From Nostoc sp. NMS9 (GTDB lineage Bacteria > Cyanobacteriota > Cyanobacteriia > Cyanobacteriales > Nostocaceae): a stretch of 64,000 nt of DNA. Numbering within the stretch: position 1 is the stretch's first letter; each line of letters starts with the position of its first letter. Location of the stretch: positions 1 through 64,000 of the forward strand of contig NZ_JABXKL010000003.1 of NCBI RefSeq assembly GCF_017114995.1. Reading direction: 5' to 3'. Position numbers and translations under genes: made by a program. The notes beneath the pieces were generated by a model that was not told the DNA's origin, made no database searches, and worked only from the letters and a program-made list of their open reading frames with translations. Positions 45,503 through 54,341 of the stretch are shown piece by piece.

Positions 45503-45979
45503 ATGCGTTTAAAAAATCGTCTTTTCTGGATCGCTGCCTTCATCGCTTTTTTCTTAGACCAAATAACAAAGTACTGGGTAGTACAAAGCTTTAGCTTGGG
45601 GCAGACACTACCACTGTTACCTGGAATATTTCACTTCACCTATGTTACTAATACTGGTGCGGCTTTTAGTCTGTTGAGTGGGAAAGTAGAGTGGTTGCGC
45701 TGGCTATCTTTAGGAGTGAGTTTAGTCTTGATAGCGTTGGCGTTAATTGGCCCAACATTAAATTTGTGGGATCAGTTAGGCTATGGCTTGATTTTAGGTG
45801 GAGCTATGGGCAACGGTATCGATCGTTTTGTTTTAGGCTATGTCGTTGATTTTCTTGATTTTCGCCTAATAAACTTTGCTGTATTTAATGTGGCAGATTC
45901 ATTTATTAGTATCGGTATTGTTTGCCTGTTAATTGCTTCCTTGCAAAAAACACCGACTTCAACTGGCAGATCCCATTAA
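45503..45979 (+). CDS. lspA: Lipoprotein signal peptidase LspA
   Basis: 158 residues, four membrane segments. Catalytic aspartates lie in GNGIDRFVLGYVVDFLDF and VFNVADSFISIGI, and the conserved DQITKYWV motif is near the start. It cleaves lipoprotein signal peptides after lipid attachment, for example PstS in this window. Confidence 0.95.
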   Translation: MRLKNRLFWIAAFIAFFLDQITKYWVVQSFSLGQTLPLLPGIFHFTYVTNTGAAFSLLSGKVEWLRWLSLGVSLVLIALALIGPTLNLWDQLGYGLILGGAMGNGIDRFVLGYVVDFLDFRLINFAVFNVADSFISIGIVCLLIASLQKTPTSTGRSH

Positions 45980-45986
45980 ACTATTA

Positions 45987-46011
45987 AGCCTGGGATGATT
46001 AATCCCAGGCT
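45987..46011 (+). terminator. Hairpin after lspA
   Basis: AGCCTGGGAT at 45987-45996 and ATCCCAGGCT at 46002-46011 form a perfect 10-bp stem with a five-base loop, 8 bases after the lspA stop. No U-run follows, so it is an mRNA 3'-end hairpin rather than a textbook intrinsic terminator. Confidence 0.6.
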
Positions 46012-46187
46012 ATTGACTTAGTGAAACCCTTGCTTAGTCTTATATGCGAAGACTTTACGTATAAGGTTTTATCAATTTTTATTTGTCACCTGACACCAGT
46101 TTGCATAACTGGTGCAAGACTTTAAGAAAGATGCACCGACGATCGCTGATGGCAAACCATTATTTAGATTATGCCCCAGCTTTTAAT

Positions 46188-46883
46188 TTAATTACCTGTG
46201 GTAGGAGTTTTTGGCGAACTAGAGCCGGGAGTACTGGGAGAGCTACCGGGTTCGATACTGCTGCCAGGAGTGCCAGGAGTGCCAGGTTGTTCTGGTGGGG
46301 TTGCGCTTCCTGGGTCGGTAGTGCTACCAGGGGTGCCAGGTTGTTCAGGAGTGGTTGAGCTTCCTGGTGGTGGAGTTAAGTTGCTAGGTGCGCCTTCAGG
46401 AGTGGTTGGGCTTCCTGGTGGTGGAGTTAAGTTGCTAGGTGCGCCTTCAGGAGTGGTTGAGCTTCCTGGTGGTGGAGTTAAGTTGCTAGGTGCGCCAGGT
46501 GCCGGTGGGGTTATGCTTCCTGGTGCTGGAGTGGTTTCGGGAGTGCCAGATTCAGGAGGGGTGGTTCCTGGTGCAGTTGTGCTATCAGGAGTGGTGCTGC
46601 TATCAGGCGTTGTTGTTTCTGCTGGTACTGTAGTGCTACCAGGAGCGCTAGGCGCAGGAGCGCTAGGGGTGGCTGCTGTACCACCGGAACAGCGAGAGTT
46701 TAGCGGAAAATGCTCGCACAGAATTTTCATACCTTCTGGCGACATCTTGATTTCCGTTGGTGCGCTAGTGGAGTCGCTGCTAGATTGGGCTATGGGGGAT
46801 TTACTGGATTCGGCTACAGCAATATTAGTGGTAAGTGCCAAAGATAAAGCTGTACCAATCAGGCTCAGAGATTTTCCCATCAT
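46188..46883 (-). CDS. Exported Pro/Thr/Ser-rich low-complexity protein
   Basis: 231 residues. Signal peptide KSLSLIGTALSLALTTNIAVAESS, then a short conserved part (MSPEGMKILCEHFPLNSRCSGG, two cysteines) and about 155 residues of Pro/Thr/Ser/Gly repeats, including three units of EGAPSNLTPPPGS.TTP. In Nostoc the short Cys part recurs as a domain in small exported proteins. Probably wall-associated; function unknown. The overlapping long frame on the plus strand is a shadow of the repeats. Confidence 0.8.
   Translation of the reverse strand: MMGKSLSLIGTALSLALTTNIAVAESSKSPIAQSSSDSTSAPTEIKMSPEGMKILCEHFPLNSRCSGGTAATPSAPAPSAPGSTTVPAETTTPDSSTTPDSTTAPGTTPPESGTPETTPAPGSITPPAPGAPSNLTPPPGSSTTPEGAPSNLTPPPGSPTTPEGAPSNLTPPPGSSTTPEQPGTPGSTTDPGSATPPEQPGTPGTPGSSIEPGSSPSTPGSSSPKTPTTGN
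46375..46527 (-). repeat. 51-bp coding tandem repeats
   Basis: The segment beginning GTTAAGTTGCTAGGTGCGCC recurs at 46375, 46426 and 46477, exactly 51 bases apart, with the third copy diverging at its right end. They encode the 17-residue APSNLTPPPGS unit of the exported protein. Confidence 0.85.
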
Positions 46884-46920
46884 TCTGAAATTAACCTCAA
46901 CGGAACACTCGCCCCATTAA

Positions 46921-47317
46921 AGCAGATAACTAAGATTTAGAAAATCCTCCTAAATGAAGAGATTTAGGTTTGTTTCAGAATATGTGGATATGTAAAATTG
47001 GTAAAAATTAAATCAGTTATTTCTTGAAAACTAGTGTTTAAAAAGACAAAAGGGAAAATTATGGTTGTATTTATCGAACTAGTAACACTAGCTTAGATGA
47101 GCCTTTGAGAATATAAAAAAATATTTGCTTGTATAAAAAAGTGATTAAAATCACAAATAAATTCTAGCTTTAACATAAATTAAAGTATAAATTAGATCAA
47201 AAAGTTCCGTATAGCTAATTTATGCTTTGGCTTATGAGTAAAATGATGAAAGACTAACATCTAAAATTGATCGTAATTCGCCCGATTCTTCATTAAAAAC
47301 TGTGATGTGAATAGCCG
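46921..47317. other. Divergent promoter region
   Basis: About 400 AT-rich bases between the Pro-rich exported protein and the penicillin-binding protein, both reading outward. No gene seen. TTTTAAATT-like and ATTAAAATCAC repeats occur, but no regulator site is clear. Confidence 0.45.
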
Positions 47318-49588
47318 ATGAGTTCTCCCCAACCCCCTCACAAGCCACAAACGTTACTAGGTCAACTGACTCAAGCAGTACATACGATTCAAGCTAGGGT
47401 CGATTTTTCAAAATTGGCGCTCAAGCCTAATGCCAAAGTACCAGAACTTTGGGTGCAGGATGCGGGGGCGGATAAAGCAGAGGTATATCCACTGTTGGGC
47501 GATCGCTATATTCTCGGTCGTAGTTCCAAATCCAGCGATATCGTCATCCGTAACCCTGTTGTCAGCCAAATTCACCTGTCACTATCGCGGAATTCTACTC
47601 AGCACACACCAGTTTTCACGATCAAAGACGAAAACTCCACCAATGGCATTTATCGTGGCAAGCGTCGTGTTAGTTCCCTAGAACTGCGTCACGGCGATAT
47701 TCTGACTCTGGGACCCCCAGAACTTGCCGCTTCTGTACGGTTGCAATATGTCGATCCACCAGCTTGGTATGTCAAAGCTGCAAGTTGGACAGCTTATGGA
47801 GTTGGTGGTGTCAGTGCCCTGTTAACATTAGTGATTGGCGTCGAATGGCTGAAATTTTCAGTCAAACCTCTACCGACAGCGACACGCGCCCCAGTAGTTG
47901 TTTACGCGCGTGATGGAGCCACTCCCCTGAGAGAACCTCGGACAATCTCTCATGTAGACATGAAGCGATTAGAGGAATTTGGCCCTTATTTGCCTGCTGC
48001 GGTAGTGGCTTCAGAAGATAGTCGTTATTATTGGCACTTTGGGGTTGATCCTCTGGGAATTTTACGAGCTGTGTTGATTAATAGCCGCAGTGGAGATGTG
48101 CAACAAGGAGCCAGCACTGTAACCCAGCAAGTTGCCCGCAGTTTATTCCGCGAGTATGTAGGTAGACAAGATACCCTTGGCCGCAAATTGCGGGAGGCAG
48201 TTGTCGCCCTAAAGCTCGAAACCTTTTACAGCAAAGATGATATTTTGCTGATGTACTTAAATCGGGTTTTTTTGGGAGGTGATACCTCTGGCTTTGAGGA
48301 TGCAGCCCGATATTACTTTGAGAAGTCGGCTAAAGAATTAACTTTGGCAGAAGCAGCAACATTGGTAGGAATTTTACCTGCTCCCAACGCTTTCGATTTT
48401 TGTGGAGATGGGCCCAATAAGCTAGAAGCGGCTGAATACCGGAATCGCGTGATTAAGCGGTTGCTGGAGATGGGCAAAATTAAACCAGAGGATGCGAACC
48501 GAGCTAGACGCTCTACTGTCCAAATTAGTCCTAAAGTCTGCGAACAGCAAGCTAAAACGATCGCACCTTATTTTTACAATTATGTCTTCTCTGAACTCGA
48601 ATCAATTTTGGGCCAGGGAGCAGCAAGAGAAGGTAATTATATCATTGAAACCAAGCTCGATCGAGCGATACAGAGACAAGCAGAAGCAGCGTTGAATAAT
48701 TCAGTGAACAACTCTGGTAGAAATTTTAATTTTTCTCAAGGGGCAGTAGTCACTCTTGACTCTAGTACAGGCAGTATCCTCGCAATGGTAGGCGGGACTG
48801 ATTACAAAAAAAGTCAGTTCAATCGTGCTGTTCAAGCAAAAAGACAACCAGGTTCCACCTTCAAAATCTTTGCTTACACCGCTGCTATTCAACAGGGAAT
48901 TTCACCATCCAACAGTTATTCTTGCGCCCCTTTAACTTGGCAAGGCTTTACTTATAAACCCTGTCGTGCTGGTGCTGACACTAGTTTAGATATTGCCACC
49001 GGGCTAGCGCTTTCAGAAAATCCCATCGCCTTGCGAGTTGCCAGACAAGTGGGGCTGGATAAAGTTGTGGCAATGGCGCAGCGTTTGGGGATAAAATCAA
49101 ACCTCGATCCGGTTCCTGGCTTGGTACTGGGTCAAAGTGTAGTCAATGTTTTGGAAATGACTGGTGCTTTTGGCGCTATTGGCAATCGCGGTGTGTTGAA
49201 TCCTCCCCATGCCATTAGCCGAATTTTAGACAGTGGTGATTGCAGCGATCGCAATGATATCAAAACCTGTCGTGTAATCTACTCGTTCGACCAAGATCCA
49301 GGTGCCAACAAACGAGTGTTGACAAATAATGTCGCCGATGAAATGACTAGTTTGATGCGTGGTGTAATCGCAAGAGGTACTGGTCGTAGTGCTGCCATTG
49401 GGCTAGGGGAAGCTGGTAAAACTGGCACAACTGATAAAAACGTTGACTTGTGGTTTATTGGTTTTATCCCCAGTCAGCGACTTGTAACTGGCGTTTGGCT
49501 GGGAAACGACAATAATTCACCGACATCTGGTAGCAGCGCTCAAGCAGCTCAGTTGTGGGGAAATTATATGCGGAGAATTACACGGTAA
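47318..49588 (+). CDS. Class A penicillin-binding protein with N-terminal FHA domain
   Basis: 756 residues. An FHA domain at about 55-145 (DRYILGRSSKSSDIVIRNPVVSQIHLS.. ENSTNGIYRGKRR) precedes one membrane segment near 155-178. Then come a GT51 transglycosylase domain (VVASEDSRYYWHFGVDPLGILRA, QGASTVTQQVARSLF) and a transpeptidase with SxxK in RQPGSTFK, SxN in SEN and KTGT in GKTGTTDKN. It polymerises and cross-links peptidoglycan. The FHA domain binds phosphothreonine, so a Ser/Thr kinase may control it. Confidence 0.93.
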   Translation: MSSPQPPHKPQTLLGQLTQAVHTIQARVDFSKLALKPNAKVPELWVQDAGADKAEVYPLLGDRYILGRSSKSSDIVIRNPVVSQIHLSLSRNSTQHTPVFTIKDENSTNGIYRGKRRVSSLELRHGDILTLGPPELAASVRLQYVDPPAWYVKAASWTAYGVGGVSALLTLVIGVEWLKFSVKPLPTATRAPVVVYARDGATPLREPRTISHVDMKRLEEFGPYLPAAVVASEDSRYYWHFGVDPLGILRAVLINSRSGDVQQGASTVTQQVARSLFREYVGRQDTLGRKLREAVVALKLETFYSKDDILLMYLNRVFLGGDTSGFEDAARYYFEKSAKELTLAEAATLVGILPAPNAFDFCGDGPNKLEAAEYRNRVIKRLLEMGKIKPEDANRARRSTVQISPKVCEQQAKTIAPYFYNYVFSELESILGQGAAREGNYIIETKLDRAIQRQAEAALNNSVNNSGRNFNFSQGAVVTLDSSTGSILAMVGGTDYKKSQFNRAVQAKRQPGSTFKIFAYTAAIQQGISPSNSYSCAPLTWQGFTYKPCRAGADTSLDIATGLALSENPIALRVARQVGLDKVVAMAQRLGIKSNLDPVPGLVLGQSVVNVLEMTGAFGAIGNRGVLNPPHAISRILDSGDCSDRNDIKTCRVIYSFDQDPGANKRVLTNNVADEMTSLMRGVIARGTGRSAAIGLGEAGKTGTTDKNVDLWFIGFIPSQRLVTGVWLGNDNNSPTSGSSAQAAQLWGNYMRRITR

Positions 49589-49654
49589 TTGGGCATTGGG
49601 CATTGGGCATTGAGGATTGGTAACTATTGATCAATTAATGATCAATGGACTTTT

Positions 49655-49734
49655 GTGAGAAGACCTGATTTTGAGGACTTAGAAGTTTATCAACTTGCTG
49701 AAAAACTAGCTAATGAAATTTGGCAAATGTGCAA
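49655..49734 (+). pseudogene. 5' fragment of a four-helix-bundle protein gene
   Basis: From GTG at 49655 the frame reads RRPDFEDLEVYQLAEKLANEIWQ, matching the start of the 'four helix bundle protein' family (23S rRNA intervening-sequence-type, about 120 residues). It ends abruptly at the end of the TPR gene on the other strand. Only about 25 residues remain. Upstream is a GGGCATT tandem block. Confidence 0.5.
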
Positions 49735-52506
49735 TCACTCTAACCTCTCACGAGTTAAATCAGGTTGAATTTGCAGTGCTTTATCATAGGATGCGATCGC
49801 TTCTTCATGGTGTCCTAAATCAAATAACGCTTTCCCCCGGTTCTTCCAAACTTCGTGGTCATCAGGTTGAATTTCCAATGCCTTGTCATAGGAGGAAATC
49901 GCTTCTTCATTGCGTCCTAATTCCCGTAACGCATTGCCCCGGTCATTCCAAACCTCGTAGTCATCTGGTTTAATTTTTAGTGCTTGGTCATAGGATGCGA
50001 TCGCTTCTTCATTGCGTCCTAAATTCTTTAGCATAATCCCCCGGATGTACCAAGCTATGTGGTTATCAGGTTTAATTTTTAGTGCTTGGTCATAGGATTT
50101 GATCGCTTCTTCATCGCGTCCTAATTGATCGAGTGCAAGCCCTCGCAAGCTCCAAGCTATGTGGTCATCAGGTTGAATTGACAGTGCTTTGTCGTAGGAT
50201 GCGAGCGCTTCTTCATAGCTTCTTAAATTACATAGCGCAATTCCCAAGTTGTAACAAGCTTCGTGGTCATCAGGTTGAATTTCCAAAGCCTTGTTGTGGG
50301 ATGCGATCGCTTCTTCATTGCGTCCTAAATTACATAGCGCAATTCCCCGGTCGTTCCAAGCTTTATTATCTGGGTTAAATTTCAGTGCATTGTCATAGGA
50401 GAAAATCGCTTCTTCATTGCGGCCTAAATTCCGTAACGCATTACCCCGCAAGTACCAAGCATAATGATCATCAGGTTTAATCGCTACTGCCTTATCATAA
50501 GAGGCGATCGCTTCTTCATAGCGTCCCAATTGATAGAGCATAAGCCCTCGCAAGCTCCAAACATCATGGTAATGGTAATTAGGTTGAAGAATTTCCAGTG
50601 CCTTGTCATAGGAGGCGATCGCTTCTTCATATCTACCCCATTTGCTCAATGTAATTCCTCGCCATTTCCAGACATAAAAAAGGTCAGACAAGTCATCCTT
50701 AGGTTCCAATTCTAAGGCTTTGTCTAGGCTAATGAGTGCTTCTTCATATCTACCCAATTCGTTCAATGCAATGCCTCGCCATTTCCAAGCATAGTAACCA
50801 TCTGGTTGAATTTTTAGTGCTTGGTTGTAGGATGCGATCGCTTCTTCATCGCGTCCTAATTTCTTTAAAGCTTGTCCCCTATTAACCCAAGCATAATCAT
50901 CATCAGGTTTAATTTTTAATGTTTTTTCATAGGAAATAATAGATTCTTCATACTGTCCTAAATTCTCCAGCACATAGCCATGCCAGTTCCAGGCATAGTG
51001 GTAATCTGGTTTAACTTTCAAGGCTTCTGTAAAGGAGGCGATCGCTTCTTCATAGCGTCCTAATTTCTCTAGCACAATCCCCAGGTTATTCCAAGCTTCG
51101 TGGTCATCAGGTTTAATTGACAGCGCTTTGTCATAAGATGCGATCACTTCTTCATGGCGTTTTAAATCTCGTAGCACATTGCCCCGATCATACCAAGCCT
51201 CGTAGTCATCATATTTAATTTTTAGTGCTTGATCATAAGATGAGATCGCTTCTTCATGGCGTTTTAAATCTCGTAGCGCATTGCCCCTATCATGCCAAGT
51301 CTGGTAGTCATCAGGTTTAATTTCTAGCGCTCTGTCATAGGATGTGATCGCTTCTTCATAACGTTGTAAATTTTGTAAAGCAAGGGATTGGTTGATCCAA
51401 GCTTCGTGTTTATCCGGGTTAAATTTCAGTGCTTGGTCATAGGAAGCGATCGCTTCTTCAATGCGTCTTAAATATTGTAGCGCATTGCCGCGTTTGTACC
51501 AAGTTAGGTGATCGTTAGGTTTAATTTCTAGCGCTTTGTCATAGGAGGAAATTGCTTCTTCATAGCGTCCTAAATCATCTAGTGCAATCCCGCGATTGTA
51601 CCAAATTAGGTGGACATCAGGTTTAATTTCTAGGGCTCTGTCATAAGATGCGATCGCTTCTTCATAGCGTCCTAATTTCTCTAGCGCATACCCCAGGTTG
51701 TACCAAGCTTGGTACTCATCAGGTTTAATTTCTACTGCTTTGTTATAGGAAGCGATCGCTTCTTCATAACCTTGATAATATTCTTCTCCAGCAGACTGTA
51801 ATTTTCCCAGGTTAATCAGTAAATCATATTGACGATCGGGTGTTTGGTGGTATTCTGCTATTAATTCTTGAATTGCTAATATTTCTTGAGTTCTTTCTTC
51901 TGGTGTGAGGTTTATATATTTTTCATAATCTCGATCCTGAATAATACGTGATGACTCTTTTTCTAAAGTTTCTGAATCTATTGGAAATTCAAACAATCCA
52001 GAACGCCAATCAAAAAAATCTGGGGCACGTTGAATAAAATATTTAATTGCAAATATCGGTAGCAATAACACAAAACAGATATTAAATTTATCCTTCAACC
52101 GTTCTCGCTGTTGGTTGAGGTTAATTAAAACAGGTGGTACACCCTTCCAACTATATGAATAAATATCTCTACTATTCCACCCCATTAATCTTTTGCATTC
52201 TTCATATTCATAAAAAGAATGCTCTAATCCTGTGATAAATAAAATATTTATCTTTTCTTTATTTTCTAAAGAATCAATTTTTTCATATAAATTAGTGACA
52301 GCTTCTTCCAGCCGTATAACTTCAATATTTTTATTAGTAATATTTTCTTTTATTTTAGTAATTAACTGCACACCCTCTGCCGGAGAGCAACGGACAAATA
52401 ATAAACCAAACCCTTCTGTAAAATTCAGTGTGCGGACTAAGGCTTGATATTCTTCATTTATTTCTGATGGTAAATCCTTATCCCAATCAGTCAGTTCTAG
52501 GGTCAT
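49735..52506 (-). CDS. Large TPR protein with N-terminal NTPase-like domain
   Basis: 923 residues. The first ~240 form a globular domain with RTLNFTEGFGLLFVRCSPAEGVQLITKI, a P-loop-like turn lacking the GK[S/T], and INILFITGLEHSFYEYEE. Hence it is probably a degenerate STAND/AAA-type fold. About 20 tetratricopeptide repeats of 34 residues follow to the end (EEAIASYDKALEIKPDD..AW.NRG.AL..LGR), so uniform that they look recently duplicated. It sits 116 bases downstream of an AAA+ ATPase gene and is likely co-transcribed. No effector domain is visible. Confidence 0.8.
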   Translation of the reverse strand: MTLELTDWDKDLPSEINEEYQALVRTLNFTEGFGLLFVRCSPAEGVQLITKIKENITNKNIEVIRLEEAVTNLYEKIDSLENKEKINILFITGLEHSFYEYEECKRLMGWNSRDIYSYSWKGVPPVLINLNQQRERLKDKFNICFVLLLPIFAIKYFIQRAPDFFDWRSGLFEFPIDSETLEKESSRIIQDRDYEKYINLTPEERTQEILAIQELIAEYHQTPDRQYDLLINLGKLQSAGEEYYQGYEEAIASYNKAVEIKPDEYQAWYNLGYALEKLGRYEEAIASYDRALEIKPDVHLIWYNRGIALDDLGRYEEAISSYDKALEIKPNDHLTWYKRGNALQYLRRIEEAIASYDQALKFNPDKHEAWINQSLALQNLQRYEEAITSYDRALEIKPDDYQTWHDRGNALRDLKRHEEAISSYDQALKIKYDDYEAWYDRGNVLRDLKRHEEVIASYDKALSIKPDDHEAWNNLGIVLEKLGRYEEAIASFTEALKVKPDYHYAWNWHGYVLENLGQYEESIISYEKTLKIKPDDDYAWVNRGQALKKLGRDEEAIASYNQALKIQPDGYYAWKWRGIALNELGRYEEALISLDKALELEPKDDLSDLFYVWKWRGITLSKWGRYEEAIASYDKALEILQPNYHYHDVWSLRGLMLYQLGRYEEAIASYDKAVAIKPDDHYAWYLRGNALRNLGRNEEAIFSYDNALKFNPDNKAWNDRGIALCNLGRNEEAIASHNKALEIQPDDHEACYNLGIALCNLRSYEEALASYDKALSIQPDDHIAWSLRGLALDQLGRDEEAIKSYDQALKIKPDNHIAWYIRGIMLKNLGRNEEAIASYDQALKIKPDDYEVWNDRGNALRELGRNEEAISSYDKALEIQPDDHEVWKNRGKALFDLGHHEEAIASYDKALQIQPDLTRERLE

Positions 52507-52622
52507 AATCTTAGCTGTGTAATACCTGATAGCCTACAGAGGTAGCCTTTGTTCCTATAGCGACACCCTTCTAAAATGTTGCATTTTGGTATAGGTATTG
52601 TGAATGACAGAGTGATTTATTT

Positions 52623-53954
52623 TTATGATGAATACAGTCGATTAAAAGTATCTTGAAATTCTTTAATACCTTTGATAAGAGGATGAATATCATACCAAAC
52701 TTGACTTTCTCCTTCTCGATTTAAATAACGATATTCTAAAATACAGCGATTAAATAATAAGCCTCGATACAATGGATCGTTTTCTATTTCTTTAAAATGA
52801 TACACTGTTGCCAGTGCTTCCCATTCATTAGCAAAAACTGTATTTCGATAAGTATTTCGCAACTCGCTCATTGAACGCTGTAAGGCTCGGGTAGGAATGG
52901 GTAGGCTGTTAGTGTATTTAATTGCCTCCTTCATTAATAATAATAAATTTCGCACATGACCTCCACTCATGAGGCATAGTCTTTCTAAAGCTTCTCGCTG
53001 CTCAAACATATCTACCACAGATAAACTAGAGTCTATCAAACTCAGACGTTTTTGCAGTATTTCTATAACTTTATTAATACCGCGTTGATAGGGTTGATTA
53101 TCAGGCGTTTGCACCATAATCATCGGCAATACCTGAGTATTACCATAAATATTAGCTAGGTCTGCGGCGCGATTAGAATACAGCAAAGAAATGGGTACTG
53201 TATAAAGCAAATGGCAATCTAGAGCTTGGAGTTGTTCGCTACGGTCGAGAAATATTTGGTCGTGATTGCTACGTCCATCTTCTTGAGGTATAGGCACAAT
53301 CCGGTCTAAATTATCAGCAATTAATACAAGTTGAGAATATCCTGAAGGTAAGTGCTTTTTGGCATCTTGAATAAACTCATTTAAAGCTGCAATCAAAGTA
53401 ATTGTATGCGGATTGACACGCTCACGAATTTTTTGGCGTTGAGTAGGTTCTGTTCGCAAATTTGCTGTTAATTTGGCGAATTGGGCAATTTGCCCTTCTA
53501 TACTTAAGCTTTGTAAGGAGACTTCAGTTAATGCCAAATCTTTTAAATCTTGCCAACGTTCATTTAACCAGTTCAATAAACTAGCTGGAGAAGTGCTATC
53601 TTTTAATGTTTCTAATAAGTGGCGGGTACAAGCTAAAAGAATATCAGTATATTGGGCATCTTCTGGATCGATATCTTGTTCATCGGCGGGAAAATAAACA
53701 ACAAAGCAACCTTGCTCATCTAAATATTTCTGAAGCCGCAGTAATTCTGTTGATTTCCCAGCACCGCGATGACCTGCATACAGTTGAGAGGTCATTCTGT
53801 CGGAATACAAAATCTCTCTACCTACTTCTACTAATATGTCACCATCTCCCCGCACTTCTGTACAATCAACGTAAGCGGGATCTCCTGCGGGTAAGGGGCG
53901 AAATGGGTCAAAAGCATTATATATACGCTTTAAAAAGGCAAAATCCTGGGTCAT
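52623..53954 (-). CDS. AAA+/STAND-type ATPase, partner of the TPR protein
   Basis: 443 residues. PFRPLPAGDPAYVDC near the start, Walker A AGHRGAGKSTELLRLQ at about 59-74, Walker B LVLIADNLDRI near 210, then a SGGHVRNLLLLMKEAI sensor-2-like helix and a C-terminal winged-helix-like part (YDIHPLIKGI). This ATPase family occurs in cyanobacteria beside TPR or signalling proteins. First gene of a probable two-gene operon. Role unknown; a sensor or chaperone-like switch is inference. Confidence 0.8.
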   Translation of the reverse strand: MTQDFAFLKRIYNAFDPFRPLPAGDPAYVDCTEVRGDGDILVEVGREILYSDRMTSQLYAGHRGAGKSTELLRLQKYLDEQGCFVVYFPADEQDIDPEDAQYTDILLACTRHLLETLKDSTSPASLLNWLNERWQDLKDLALTEVSLQSLSIEGQIAQFAKLTANLRTEPTQRQKIRERVNPHTITLIAALNEFIQDAKKHLPSGYSQLVLIADNLDRIVPIPQEDGRSNHDQIFLDRSEQLQALDCHLLYTVPISLLYSNRAADLANIYGNTQVLPMIMVQTPDNQPYQRGINKVIEILQKRLSLIDSSLSVVDMFEQREALERLCLMSGGHVRNLLLLMKEAIKYTNSLPIPTRALQRSMSELRNTYRNTVFANEWEALATVYHFKEIENDPLYRGLLFNRCILEYRYLNREGESQVWYDIHPLIKGIKEFQDTFNRLYSS

Positions 53955-54341
53955 AAATCTAAATTTCTCAGGTTAGCGCCATATTATCGCAAACTTACAG
54001 AGATAGGTAGAAAATTCAATTGTCAGGTGTGTTATTGCTCAGAGTAGTAGCGTGGCAAGGCTAAAATGTTGCATTAAAAATCTCTGAGAAATTCAAGTTT
54101 AAAAACATAATCGGATTTTTATATTGCCCTATTTTAGCTGAAACAGTCCAGTAGGGCACGATTGACAAATTACGGTGCGTTAGCCTATGCCAGACAGTTA
54201 TTGGCAAATGAACAGGTAAACAGATTTAAACCAATTCTTGATGAACTATTCAAGCTCAATGCTTATCTCAAAGCTATAGGAAATAGGGAATAGGGAATAG
54301 GGAATAGTAACTTAATTCTCTTCCCAATGCCCCATGCTCAA
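53955..54341. other. Spacer with a decayed gene fragment
   Basis: 387 bases. From TTG near 54160 a frame of about 43 codons reads TNYGALAYARQLLANEQVN then RFKPILDELFKLNAYL before a GGAATAG tandem repeat stops it. The second part vaguely resembles the C-terminus of DUF3368/PIN toxins, but is too short to assign. Otherwise empty. Confidence 0.3.

Noticed and set aside
46198..46920. 240-codon Gly/Val-rich frame on the plus strand
   Set aside because: Antisense of the Pro-rich exported protein; the minus-strand frame has a signal peptide and a conserved Cys part.
49735..51800. Periodic ~102-bp repeats as a CRISPR or satellite
   Set aside because: They encode tetratricopeptide repeats in one continuous frame.
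54160..54290. Short frame as an intact PIN toxin gene
   Set aside because: Too short, no PIN acidic residues, ends in a tandem repeat; noted only as a possible remnant.
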